Assembly (NCBI GenBank): GCA_042090305.1
Contig: JBELJQ010000001.1
Span: forward strand, 1-64,000
Source of the DNA: TMED13 sp042090305
Lineage (GTDB): Bacteria > Pseudomonadota > Alphaproteobacteria > Methylaequorales > Methylaequoraceae
Direction: 5' to 3'
DNA: 64,000 nucleotides
This document shows positions 7,364-15,245 of this stretch, one piece after another. The notes under the pieces are model-generated. The model made no database searches and had not been told where the DNA came from. It was given only the letters and a program-made list of their open reading frames with translations. The position numbers and the translations under genes were made by a program. Every line of letters begins with the position of its first letter. The stretch's first letter is position 1.

Positions 7364-8077
7364 ATGCAAGAAAGATATTTAGGTGATATTCATGACTTTT
7401 TTAAAATGAATTTTTTAGAATTTTTATCAAAATACACGGAACAATTGATTGGTCTAAACTGGTATCTAGTGAAACCTGAAAATATAAGCAAAATAGAGGT
7501 GAAAAAAAATGATGGAGAAAAAAGAAGTTATTTATATAAGGACGAATACAAAGAAATTAACGCCCATTTAATTAATGAGTTAAAATTATATGAAAAATTA
7601 AATAATAGAATTGTAAATAGTTTTACTCGTAATATAAAGTTTAAAAAATCTGTTAAATTTTATAATGAATATATAACAATTGAAAAAAGAACCGATTGGT
7701 TTAAAGAATCTAAATTGTTTTTTGATAAGACTAAGATAATTTTCCTTGATCCTGACAATGGTCTTGGATTTAACAAATCAGGAAATATCTCATTAAAGTA
7801 TGTAAATATAAAAGAGTTATTGGAATACTATGATTTAGACAAAACTATTATATTCACACAATTCCAATCCTTTAATAAAAATTACAAAACATATTTGAAT
7901 GAAATTATTTTAAAATTAGAACAATTTGGAATTAAAATGAAATACCCTGTAGTTAGAAATAGAAGTGGGCCAAATACTTTTTATTTTACCTTAGGTAAAA
8001 TAAGGAATTCTAAAATTTATAATTGTTTAACCGAATATTCAAAAAATACTAATAAAGTTGAATTAGTTATTTTTTAA
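7364..8077 (+). CDS. Conserved hypothetical protein with GDIHDFFK and FLDPDNGL motifs
   Basis: I cannot name this 237-aa protein. It is probably cytosolic (no signal peptide or membrane helix). Near the N terminus it has Y-L-G-D-I-H-D-F-F-K and then L-N-W-Y-L-V. Near the middle (about 124-132) it has I-F-L-D-P-D-N-G-L-G. It ends with a T-I-I-F-T-Q-F-Q-S-F strand and F-Y-F-T-L-G. I recall unannotated bacterial proteins with a similar G-D-x-x-D-F-x-K...L-D-P-D-N-G-L pattern. The D-P-D-N-G strand end is reminiscent of nucleic-acid-modifying Rossmann folds (D-P-P-Y), but that is only inference. Its base composition is more A/T-rich than its neighbours. Its last 11 bp overlap the convergent flippase-like gene. 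Confidence 0.6.
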   Translation: MQERYLGDIHDFFKMNFLEFLSKYTEQLIGLNWYLVKPENISKIEVKKNDGEKRSYLYKDEYKEINAHLINELKLYEKLNNRIVNSFTRNIKFKKSVKFYNEYITIEKRTDWFKESKLFFDKTKIIFLDPDNGLGFNKSGNISLKYVNIKELLEYYDLDKTIIFTQFQSFNKNYKTYLNEIILKLEQFGIKMKYPVVRNRSGPNTFYFTLGKIRNSKIYNCLTEYSKNTNKVELVIF

Positions 8078-9041
8078 AACTTTTATTTAAAAACAACCAA
8101 GCTACTATAGCAGGCGCCCCTACTAGAATCTCACGAATTCTTCTTCCAATTGCAATGGAAAAGGATATTTGTGAACTAAGACCAACAAAGTCTCCCACTA
8201 CAATAAAAGCTAACTCTTGGACACCAATACCAGCTGGAATAAAAAAAGCTATTGCACGTATAATTCCAGAGAAAGATTCAATAATTATAACGTCAATGAT
8301 TTGAGGTTCATAACCAATAATCCACAAAAAAACATAAATTTCAAAGGCTCCGCCCAACCATCCAAGTAATCTGAAAGAAAGAGCTTTAAAAAGTATAACT
8401 TTATCATTAGTAAAATTAAAAAGAGCTTTATCAATTCTCATCAACGAGACTATCTTAGAAAATGACAACTTAAAAAAAGAGACTTTCTTGGTCTTTTGTA
8501 TAAAAACCTTAAGAAATCTTTTCCTAATTAAAAGATAAAATGTAATACATCCAAAAAATATTAAGATTAATGAAAAAATAAAGTACGTGATATATTCATC
8601 CAGCATAATTTCTTGATAATTGAAAACTAGATAGATGAAGCTGATAAAAGCTATTAAGAAGAGTGAAAATGTCGCTATGACTAAATCAATAAAGACTGAA
8701 GATGATGATTCAGTTGGTGATAAACCTTTTTTAATTCCTAAATATATTCTGACAAATTCTGCAGTAATATTTCCTGTTGGGAAAAATTTTCCCGTTGCTT
8801 GTGATATCCAAATAATAACAAAAGACCACAACACTGATAAATTAGATTTTTTTGTAAGAACAACCCAAGTTAACGCGTCAAAGTATAATGTCGGGATGTG
8901 AGCAATGATTAATAGATGGAAATAATATTTATAATCTAGTACTAAGTTTAATGCGTCTTCTCCAGAAAAAGTTCCATAAACCCATTTAAAAAGAAATACT
9001 CCAATCAATAAAAAAAATAAATATTTTATCTTAGATTTCAT
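8067..9041 (-). CDS. Flippase-like/lysylphosphatidylglycerol synthase transmembrane family protein
   Basis: A 324-aa inner-membrane protein with about eight helices from the family that covers the membrane domain of MprF, AglD and HpnL-type proteins. Supporting motifs are the T-G-K-F-F-P-T-G-N segment (about 88-96) and the conserved F-F-I-P-A-G-I-G-V-Q-E near residue 270. Members are thought to flip or handle polar lipids. The start codon directly abuts the stop of the PIG-L deacetylase gene, so it is the last gene of an operon with that enzyme and a GT4 glycosyltransferase. A role in moving the glycolipid they make is inferred, not shown. Confidence 0.8.
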   Translation of the reverse strand: MKSKIKYLFFLLIGVFLFKWVYGTFSGEDALNLVLDYKYYFHLLIIAHIPTLYFDALTWVVLTKKSNLSVLWSFVIIWISQATGKFFPTGNITAEFVRIYLGIKKGLSPTESSSSVFIDLVIATFSLFLIAFISFIYLVFNYQEIMLDEYITYFIFSLILIFFGCITFYLLIRKRFLKVFIQKTKKVSFFKLSFSKIVSLMRIDKALFNFTNDKVILFKALSFRLLGWLGGAFEIYVFLWIIGYEPQIIDVIIIESFSGIIRAIAFFIPAGIGVQELAFIVVGDFVGLSSQISFSIAIGRRIREILVGAPAIVAWLFLNKSFKK

Positions 9042-9794
9042 TTAATAAATATTTGACTTTAATATTATATTTGCGGTTTCAAGCGGTGACGAAGAGTCAA
9101 CTTTAGGGTGCCATGAAAAAAAACTGTATCTCCTGTAAAACAATGTGCCATGATGTGGAGGTTGAGAATAGTTATGCTCTATCATTGGTCTATAGCTCTC
9201 TTTATCAACATTTATATAGCCTAAGTTATTTTTTTCAGACTTATAAATCTTTAAACACTTAATTTTGAATTTTTTTTGTGAAGAATTTAAGAGAATTATC
9301 TTTTCATTATTATTGGAATCAAAAAAAGTGTTTGAATTAATTTTTCTTTGAAAGAAATTATATTCTGCAAACTCATACAACCTACATAAACTTTTTAATC
9401 TTGAACAGATAAAGTTAGTTATGTCATGGTCTTGATGTCCACCCTCGAAAGTAGGGCAGAAAATAGTATCAATTTTATTTTTTTTTATAATTTTACAAAT
9501 TAAATTATGAGACTCTGAAATGTTATATTTAAGATTTCTTGTTGGTATATTTTGATAATAATATTCTTTAATATTTAGTAGTTCCAAACTTTGAAGCATC
9601 TCATCTTTTCTTATTTTAATAAAATCTTGGTATTTATTTTTTTTCCAGAACCAATTTCGATTAGGTGAAATCACACCATTTGTTAAAAAGACTATTGAGA
9701 TTTCTTTTTTTTCTCTTAAAAGTTTTCTTATTAAGATACAAGAACCCACAATTTCGTCATCAGGATGCGGGATTACAAATAAAATTTTTTTCAT
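9042..9794 (-). CDS. PIG-L/LmbE family deacetylase
   Basis: Zinc-dependent N-deacetylase family that acts on GlcNAc-containing small molecules or lipids (PIG-L, MshB, BshB). The 250-aa product has the metal/catalytic P-H-P-D-D-E (H10, D12, D13) and the second metal box G-G-H-Q-D-H-D (H120, D122, H123). It starts 4 bp after the GT4 gene and abuts the flippase-like gene. The natural reading is that it removes an acetyl group from a sugar placed by that glycosyltransferase. The substrate is unknown; a lipid-linked amino sugar or a BshA/BshB-like glycoside are both possible. Confidence 0.85.
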   Translation of the reverse strand: MKKILFVIPHPDDEIVGSCILIRKLLREKKEISIVFLTNGVISPNRNWFWKKNKYQDFIKIRKDEMLQSLELLNIKEYYYQNIPTRNLKYNISESHNLICKIIKKNKIDTIFCPTFEGGHQDHDITNFICSRLKSLCRLYEFAEYNFFQRKINSNTFFDSNNNEKIILLNSSQKKFKIKCLKIYKSEKNNLGYINVDKESYRPMIEHNYSQPPHHGTLFYRRYSFFSWHPKVDSSSPLETANIILKSNIY

Positions 9795-9798
9795 AATA

Positions 9799-11034
9799 TT
9801 AGATTATTAATTTCCATTTTTTTAGAAAAATTTCATTAAATATTTCTTCCCATGAAGGATATTGTCCAACTCTCATTACTTTCGTTTGCATTAGTTGTAT
9901 TTTTTTCTTATCAACTAATAATTTCTCAATTTCCTCAACCCAAGCTTCTGGTTCTTGACTTGTGATTACAACTCCATCTTCTCCATTATTCTTAATTCTT
10001 TTTCCTCCGCCTGACTCTGATACGACACATATAGCGCCACATGCTCTTGCTTCTAATACCACTTGTGGACCCGTTTCATATAATGAAGGGAATACAAACA
10101 GATCACATATATTGTATAAATCACTTATATCTTCTTGAGGAAGATACTCTAATATTTTGAGATTATTTTTACATATTTTTTTACATATATTTCCATGAAT
10201 ATTTTCGCCAGCCATTACAGTTATAACTTTAATTTTTTTTTTATCTAACATACTTTGAATTCTTGCTAAAAGAATTGCCCCTTTAAGTTTATGAATTCTT
10301 CCACAAAAAAAAATTATTTTATTATCTTCTCTAATTTTAAGTTTCTTTAAAATTTTTTTTTTACTTATTCTTTTTTTAAAAAATACATTTTTATCTATTC
10401 CTCTTGAAATTTTATCAATCTTTGCAACAGAATTTCCGAAAAAACTTAGCTGTTCTTTTGAAAAAGAATCGTTAATAAATGCAACCTTACATTTATTTAT
10501 ATACTTTAAAATACTTTTTTTTTGATTATTACTTATAAATTTATGTAGCTTGAGTTTATGAATTAGAAGTCTTTGAAAAAAGCAAGGTAGTTTTTTCAAT
10601 AGTTCCAATACATAATATTCAGTATATGATGGCGCATCAGTATGGTAGGAAGTAGTCAAAGGAATATTCCATATTTTGCTTGCCATTCTTGCAGTCTTGG
10701 ACATACAAAATAATTGGTCGGTAGTATGAAGTAAATCAAATTTTTTCAAACTCCATAAAAGTTTTAAATTAATCGGAGAAAGGTCTGTTGAATCCGCATC
10801 GACACCAGTTTTTCTCAAAATTTTAGAGGATATTATGGGTCTAGTTATACTAAAATGTATATTATTACCAAAATGAATTATCTTACTTATATTTCCTAAA
10901 AAAAAAAGGGTTATATCATATTCTAATTTGCAAGTTTTAAGGCTACTTGCTATTCTTTGCCAGAATTTTACGTGACCTCCTGATTTCTCGCTTAATTCAA
11001 GATCAATTAGAATTGCAATTTTTTTTTTCCTCAT
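9799..11034 (-). CDS. Family 4 (GT-B) glycosyltransferase
   Basis: Cytosolic retaining glycosyltransferase of 411 aa. The N-terminal half has an acceptor-side S-G-G-H-V-K-F-W loop. The C-terminal half has F-F-C-G-R-I-H-K-L-K-G and the E-x7-E sugar-nucleotide motif in Y-E-T-G-P-Q-V-V-L-E-A-R. Its ATG shares one base with the TGA of the DASS transporter (TGATG), and the deacetylase follows 4 bp later. Pairing with a PIG-L deacetylase suggests that GlcNAc is the sugar moved. The acceptor cannot be read from sequence. Confidence 0.88.
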   Translation of the reverse strand: MRKKKIAILIDLELSEKSGGHVKFWQRIASSLKTCKLEYDITLFFLGNISKIIHFGNNIHFSITRPIISSKILRKTGVDADSTDLSPINLKLLWSLKKFDLLHTTDQLFCMSKTARMASKIWNIPLTTSYHTDAPSYTEYYVLELLKKLPCFFQRLLIHKLKLHKFISNNQKKSILKYINKCKVAFINDSFSKEQLSFFGNSVAKIDKISRGIDKNVFFKKRISKKKILKKLKIREDNKIIFFCGRIHKLKGAILLARIQSMLDKKKIKVITVMAGENIHGNICKKICKNNLKILEYLPQEDISDLYNICDLFVFPSLYETGPQVVLEARACGAICVVSESGGGKRIKNNGEDGVVITSQEPEAWVEEIEKLLVDKKKIQLMQTKVMRVGQYPSWEEIFNEIFLKKWKLII

Positions 11035-12434
11035 CAGAAGATACCACCAGTTAAGTAAACATACGATGCAATAATCAAAATTGCCATTAAATTCAAAAAG
11101 AATCCGTTTTTCACCATGAAAAATATTTTAAAGCTATTGTTTGAGTATATAATAGCATTGGGTGGGGTTGCAATTGGCATCATAAAAGCACAGCTCGCAG
11201 ATAAAATAAAAGGAAGTAGCAATAGTGTTAGTTCAATTTGATTTGTATCAGCAAATATACTCAAAATTGGAAGTAGTAGAAATGTTGTGGCTGTGTTACT
11301 TGTAAATTCTGTCAAAATAGAAGTAAAAAAGGCAATTAATAAGATTAGAGTAAATAAGTTTAAATGTTGAAAGTCATTCAAAAATAATGTTATTTGCTTT
11401 GCTAATCCAGATGAAATTATAAGAGAGGCAAGCGCTAAGCCTCCTCCAAAAAGGATCAATATATTCCATGGAATCTTTTTAAACCACTCATTTGTAAGCA
11501 TTACTTTACCATTTTTAGCAGGAATTAAAAAGAATAGAGATGCACCAAATATTGCAATTATTGAGTCAGTCAATTTTATATTTAGTAGTAAATTGATATT
11601 TGATTTAAATATCCATAAAAGAATTGTTAAAATAATAATAAGTGTGGCCACTCTCTCATTTTTAGAGTATCTCCCTAATTTTAAATATTTATTTGCAATA
11701 TTATTTGTTGAAATTTTTTGGTTTATTTCTTTAACCCTCAAGGAAATAAACGTAAGCATTACTATAATTATACTTAATGCAACTGGAGAAACATAAACAA
11801 ACCATTTTTTCAAATCAATTTCTAGAGAATAATTTTCAGACAGAAAACCGATTAGTACCGCATTGGGAATCGTTCCAATTGGAGTCATCATTCCCCCGAT
11901 GGAAGCTGAATAAGCAATTGTAAGCAACAAAAAATTTGTGAATGAAGAATTTAGCTTATCGTTTCTAAAGTTTTCATCTATTATTGATTTTACAATAGGT
12001 AACATTAACAAAGTAGTAGCGGTATTAGAAAAAAGCATACTCAGTATAGTTGTAAGCAATGAAATTGACACCATAACTTTCAACTTAGTATCACCAAATT
12101 TGCTTAAAATACCTAAAGCAAGCCTATAATGTAAATTACTTTTTTGAAAACCATAGGCGATTATAAAACCTCCAAGAATCAAGAAAACAACTGAACTAGA
12201 GTAACTAGATAAAATTGATTTAGGCTCTACGTCACTTAAAAAAGGTAAAACTAAAATTGGAAATAATGCTGTTATTGACGGTGGGATTATCTCAGTAACC
12301 CAAAGTAAAATCATTATAATTAAAAGTTTTAGTACAATTAGTTGAGTCGACGTCATTAATTTTTCTATATCCAAAAAATACGGTAAGTAAATAATTAAGA
12401 CTCCAAGGCTTATTGTTAAAAGTATTTTTTTCAT
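11034..12434 (-). CDS. DASS/SLC13-type sodium:anion (dicarboxylate) symporter
   Basis: A 466-aa inner-membrane transporter with the duplicated signature of the divalent anion:sodium symporter family: S-N-T-A-T-T-L-L-M-L-P-I with T-P-I-G-T-I-P-N-A in the first half, and S-N-T-A-T-T-F-L-L-L-P-I with M-P-I-A-T-P-P-N-A in the second. The S-N-T pairs bind sodium and substrate. Usual substrates are C4-dicarboxylates, citrate or sulfate; the sequence does not decide. It starts 4 bp after uup and is coupled to the GT4 gene by TGATG. Confidence 0.85.
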   Translation of the reverse strand: MKKILLTISLGVLIIYLPYFLDIEKLMTSTQLIVLKLLIIMILLWVTEIIPPSITALFPILVLPFLSDVEPKSILSSYSSSVVFLILGGFIIAYGFQKSNLHYRLALGILSKFGDTKLKVMVSISLLTTILSMLFSNTATTLLMLPIVKSIIDENFRNDKLNSSFTNFLLLTIAYSASIGGMMTPIGTIPNAVLIGFLSENYSLEIDLKKWFVYVSPVALSIIIVMLTFISLRVKEINQKISTNNIANKYLKLGRYSKNERVATLIIILTILLWIFKSNINLLLNIKLTDSIIAIFGASLFFLIPAKNGKVMLTNEWFKKIPWNILILFGGGLALASLIISSGLAKQITLFLNDFQHLNLFTLILLIAFFTSILTEFTSNTATTFLLLPILSIFADTNQIELTLLLLPFILSASCAFMMPIATPPNAIIYSNNSFKIFFMVKNGFFLNLMAILIIASYVYLTGGIF

Positions 12435-12438
12435 TTAT

Positions 12439-14250
12439 TTAATTACTTATATTTTTTTCTTCCAAATCAATCCATTCTTGTTCTAACATAACCAATTCAT
12501 TTTGAACTTCGTTTATTTGGGTTAAGATTTTTTTATAATTAATATCACTATTATTAATTTTATCTAAACTTTGAATTTTTTGATTGAGTTCGAATATTTC
12601 TTGCTCTTTTTTTTCAATTTTAGTCATTACTCTTTTTATTAGCTTTTCTTGAGATATTGGTTTTCTTTTATCAAGTAATATATTTTTAGAGCCTTGAGTA
12701 TTATCAATAGATTTTGTTCCTTTAACCATGGAGTCTAAGTCCTTTTCAAGGTCTATCGATAATTTTACACCACCCACACCATCCAAAAAAATAAACTTAT
12801 TACAAGTCTTTTGCAAAAAATCAATATCATGGGAACTTATTAGTACGCCTCCATTATAAAGGTTAATAAAATCAATAAGAATATCTATCGTTTCGATATC
12901 AAGATCATTTGTTGGCTCGTCAAGGAGCATTATTTCCTTTGGATTAGCAAGAATCTTAGAAAGAAGTAATCTATTTTTTTCACCTCCCGATAAATTACTG
13001 ACCTTAGTGTCAATCATTTTTGGATCAAATAAAAAGTTTTTTAAATAACTACATATATGAATTTTTTTACTGCCAACTTTTATATAATCACCACCAGAGG
13101 GAATTAAATTTCTCTTTATTGAATAATTATCATTAAAGTTTTGTCCATTTTGATCAAAACAACTAAATTGTATATTATTCCTTATTTTTATACTTCCTTC
13201 ATTAGGCTTAATAATTCCTGAGGCCAGCATAAGAAATGTAGATTTTCCAACTCCATTTTTACCAATTAAGCCAATTTTCTCATTTTTCATAAGTTTAAAA
13301 TTTAAATCTTTTATGATTAATTTATCATTATCTACACCTGCAAATGATTTAGTAACATTATGAAAATGTAATAAAAAATTAGGGCCTTCTGTTTCATTCT
13401 TATTTATTAGGGGAATTTTTATTTTTGAAATTGATTTTAAAAACTCACTTTTCTGATTCTTATATTCAGTTCTCATTTGAAATAAATCATCTTTTCTCTT
13501 TTCATTTCTCTTTCTTCTTGCTTTAACTCCCTTAGAAAGCCAATCACTTTCGTTATCTAAAAATTTTTTTTTATTTTTTAACTCTCTCTCTTCCTGATTA
13601 ATTAGAGACCTACTCCACTCTTCAAAAAAATAAAAACCTTTTGGTGAAACTCTAACTTTCCCTCTATCAACCCAGAAAACTTTATTTGTAGTATTTTTCA
13701 GAAAATTTCTATTATGACTTACGATTAGGTACGAACCTTTATATTGGTTAAATAAGAATCTCTCTAGCCATTTTATTGACTCAATATCTAAGTGGTTTGT
13801 TGGTTCGTCTAGGAGTAATAAATCTGGTTCGTTTATCAAAGAATGAATCAAACTTAATTTTCTTAACTGTCCTCCAGATAAAATCTGCATATTTAGTTTT
13901 GGGTTTAGCTTAAGTTTTTCAAAAATATTATCTATTTTAAATTCATCTATTGATTCTGAATTTGCTATTTGCTCTAAAATAAATTCTTTTGTACCCACAT
14001 CCTTTTTTACTAAGTTGCTCTGATACATCATTGAAGTATTTATTCTAGGATTGAACCATGTTTCTCCATCATCTATTTTTAAATTTTGAGATAATAACTT
14101 AAACAAAGTTGTTTTTCCTACACCATTTTTTCCAATTAAAGCAATCTTGTCTCCTTGATGTACTGCAAATGACAAATCAACGAAAATTTTTGATTTACTG
14201 TATCCAAAGACACAATTGTTAAATGATAATAATACTTCTTTTGAGTTCAT
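12439..14250 (-). CDS. uup: ABC-F family ATPase, Uup type
   Basis: Soluble twin-ATPase ABC-F protein; Uup family members act on ribosomes and limit precise transposon excision. The 603-aa product has two nucleotide-binding domains: the first with G-K-N-G-V-G-K-T-T (40-48) and L-S-G-G-Q...L-L-L-D-E-P-T-N-H-L-D, the second with G-K-N-G-V-G-K-S-T and L-S-G-G-E-K...L-L-D-E-P-T-N-D-L-D. A C-terminal coiled coil (about 535-600) marks Uup rather than EttA. The ATG at 14250 is chosen because the frame continues upstream only through tRNA-Gln. It lies 7 nt after the tRNA's CCA with no room for its own promoter or ribosome site. Confidence 0.9.
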   Translation of the reverse strand: MNSKEVLLSFNNCVFGYSKSKIFVDLSFAVHQGDKIALIGKNGVGKTTLFKLLSQNLKIDDGETWFNPRINTSMMYQSNLVKKDVGTKEFILEQIANSESIDEFKIDNIFEKLKLNPKLNMQILSGGQLRKLSLIHSLINEPDLLLLDEPTNHLDIESIKWLERFLFNQYKGSYLIVSHNRNFLKNTTNKVFWVDRGKVRVSPKGFYFFEEWSRSLINQEERELKNKKKFLDNESDWLSKGVKARRKRNEKRKDDLFQMRTEYKNQKSEFLKSISKIKIPLINKNETEGPNFLLHFHNVTKSFAGVDNDKLIIKDLNFKLMKNEKIGLIGKNGVGKSTFLMLASGIIKPNEGSIKIRNNIQFSCFDQNGQNFNDNYSIKRNLIPSGGDYIKVGSKKIHICSYLKNFLFDPKMIDTKVSNLSGGEKNRLLLSKILANPKEIMLLDEPTNDLDIETIDILIDFINLYNGGVLISSHDIDFLQKTCNKFIFLDGVGGVKLSIDLEKDLDSMVKGTKSIDNTQGSKNILLDKRKPISQEKLIKRVMTKIEKKEQEIFELNQKIQSLDKINNSDINYKKILTQINEVQNELVMLEQEWIDLEEKNISN

Positions 14251-14257
14251 TGAGTTT

Positions 14258-14332
14258 TGGCTGGGGTGGTAGGATTCGAACCTACGAATGCCGCTACCAA
14301 AAAGCGGTGCCTTACCACTTGGCCACACCCCA
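14258..14332 (-). tRNA. tRNA-Gln(TTG)
   Basis: A complete 75-nt tRNA with encoded CCA. The acceptor stem is TGGGGTG/CACCCCA followed by G-CCA. The anticodon stem is CCGCT/AGCGG around the loop TTTTGGT, so the anticodon is TTG. The T arm GTAGG-TTCGAAT-CCTAC is perfect. It sits between ispE and uup, all on the minus strand, with 30 bp before it and 7 bp after it, so it is probably cut out of a shared transcript. No terminator follows it. Confidence 0.97.
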
Positions 14333-14362
14333 ATTAATTACAAAATAATCATTTTTTCCTTC

Positions 14363-15241
14363 TTATACAAGATTTATATCATTAATAGAGTTTATAAATT
14401 TTGTATCTTGCAACCAACATTTGTTAAACTTAGACTTTATGAGTTTTTTTGCAACTATGAGGTCTTCCAGGTTTCTGTAAATCGCAAAACATGTTGCACC
14501 TGAACCTGTCATTCTAACGAGTAAGTTATTTGTTTGATTTTTAGTAAAATCTAAAATACTTTTAATGATTTCCAATTCTTCAATTGCAAAATTTTCAAGA
14601 TGATTACTTTTTTTTTTTATAAAATCTAAGGAAATTTTTTTAATATCAGTATTTACTTCAACTGAGCTTTTATGTTGGAGGTTTAGTTTTTCAAATATAC
14701 TTTTTGTTGAAACCTCTTTAAGTGGATTTATTAATAACACACACAACTTTTCGAAGTCATGTTTTATATAACTTAGTTCATTTCCCAGACCAGTTACAAT
14801 TGCTGATCTACCGTGAAAACAGAAAGGCACATCAGCACCAATTGAAATTAAAAAATCATCTAAGTTCTTTTTTTTTTTTATATTAAATAATTTATGAATA
14901 CATCTCACAACAGTAGCTGCATTAGATGAACCACCTCCCATACCTGATGAAATTGGAAGTTTCTTACATAATTCAATACTTACATCAAAATTTCTATTGT
15001 AAAGCTTTTCTAAACCCTTTACAGCCTTAACTATTATGTTATCAGACTCACTAAGTTCTCTTGCAAAATCTCCAGTAATTTTTAGCCTTAAAGAATCGGA
15101 TCTTGAAATAGTAATTAAATCTCCATATTCCACAAATGTCATAAAACTTTCAATATTATGAAAATTATCTTTACGTTTACCTTTAACTTCTAAATATAAA
15201 TTTATTTTAGCCGGTGATATTTGTTCTACAGATTGAGTCAT
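14363..15241 (-). CDS. ispE: 4-diphosphocytidyl-2-C-methyl-D-erythritol kinase
   Basis: GHMP kinase that phosphorylates CDP-methylerythritol in the MEP route to isoprenoids, which feeds ubiquinone and heme O side chains. The 292-aa product has the N-terminal S-P-A-K-I-N-L-Y-L, the ATP loop L-P-I-S-S-G-M-G-G-G-S-S-N-A-A (95-109) and the C-terminal M-T-G-S-G-A-T-C-F. The coding region holds two long A/T homopolymers (about 14608-14618 and 14868-14879). It starts 4 bp after the TPR gene, and tRNA-Gln follows 30 bp after it. Confidence 0.94.
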   Translation of the reverse strand: MTQSVEQISPAKINLYLEVKGKRKDNFHNIESFMTFVEYGDLITISRSDSLRLKITGDFARELSESDNIIVKAVKGLEKLYNRNFDVSIELCKKLPISSGMGGGSSNAATVVRCIHKLFNIKKKKNLDDFLISIGADVPFCFHGRSAIVTGLGNELSYIKHDFEKLCVLLINPLKEVSTKSIFEKLNLQHKSSVEVNTDIKKISLDFIKKKSNHLENFAIEELEIIKSILDFTKNQTNNLLVRMTGSGATCFAIYRNLEDLIVAKKLIKSKFNKCWLQDTKFINSINDINLV

Positions 15242-15245
15242 ATTT

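Noticed and set aside
9042..11034. Bacillithiol biosynthesis (BshA/BshB) as a firm call
   Set aside because: No BshC-like gene is present in the window and glutathione synthesis (gshA) is encoded. The pairing alone does not identify the product.
14251..14328. N-terminal extension of uup reading M-W-P-S-G-K-A-P-L-F-G-S-G-I-R-R-F
   Set aside because: This is a translation of the tRNA-Gln gene, a well-known annotation artefact. The ABC-F protein begins at the ATG at 14250.
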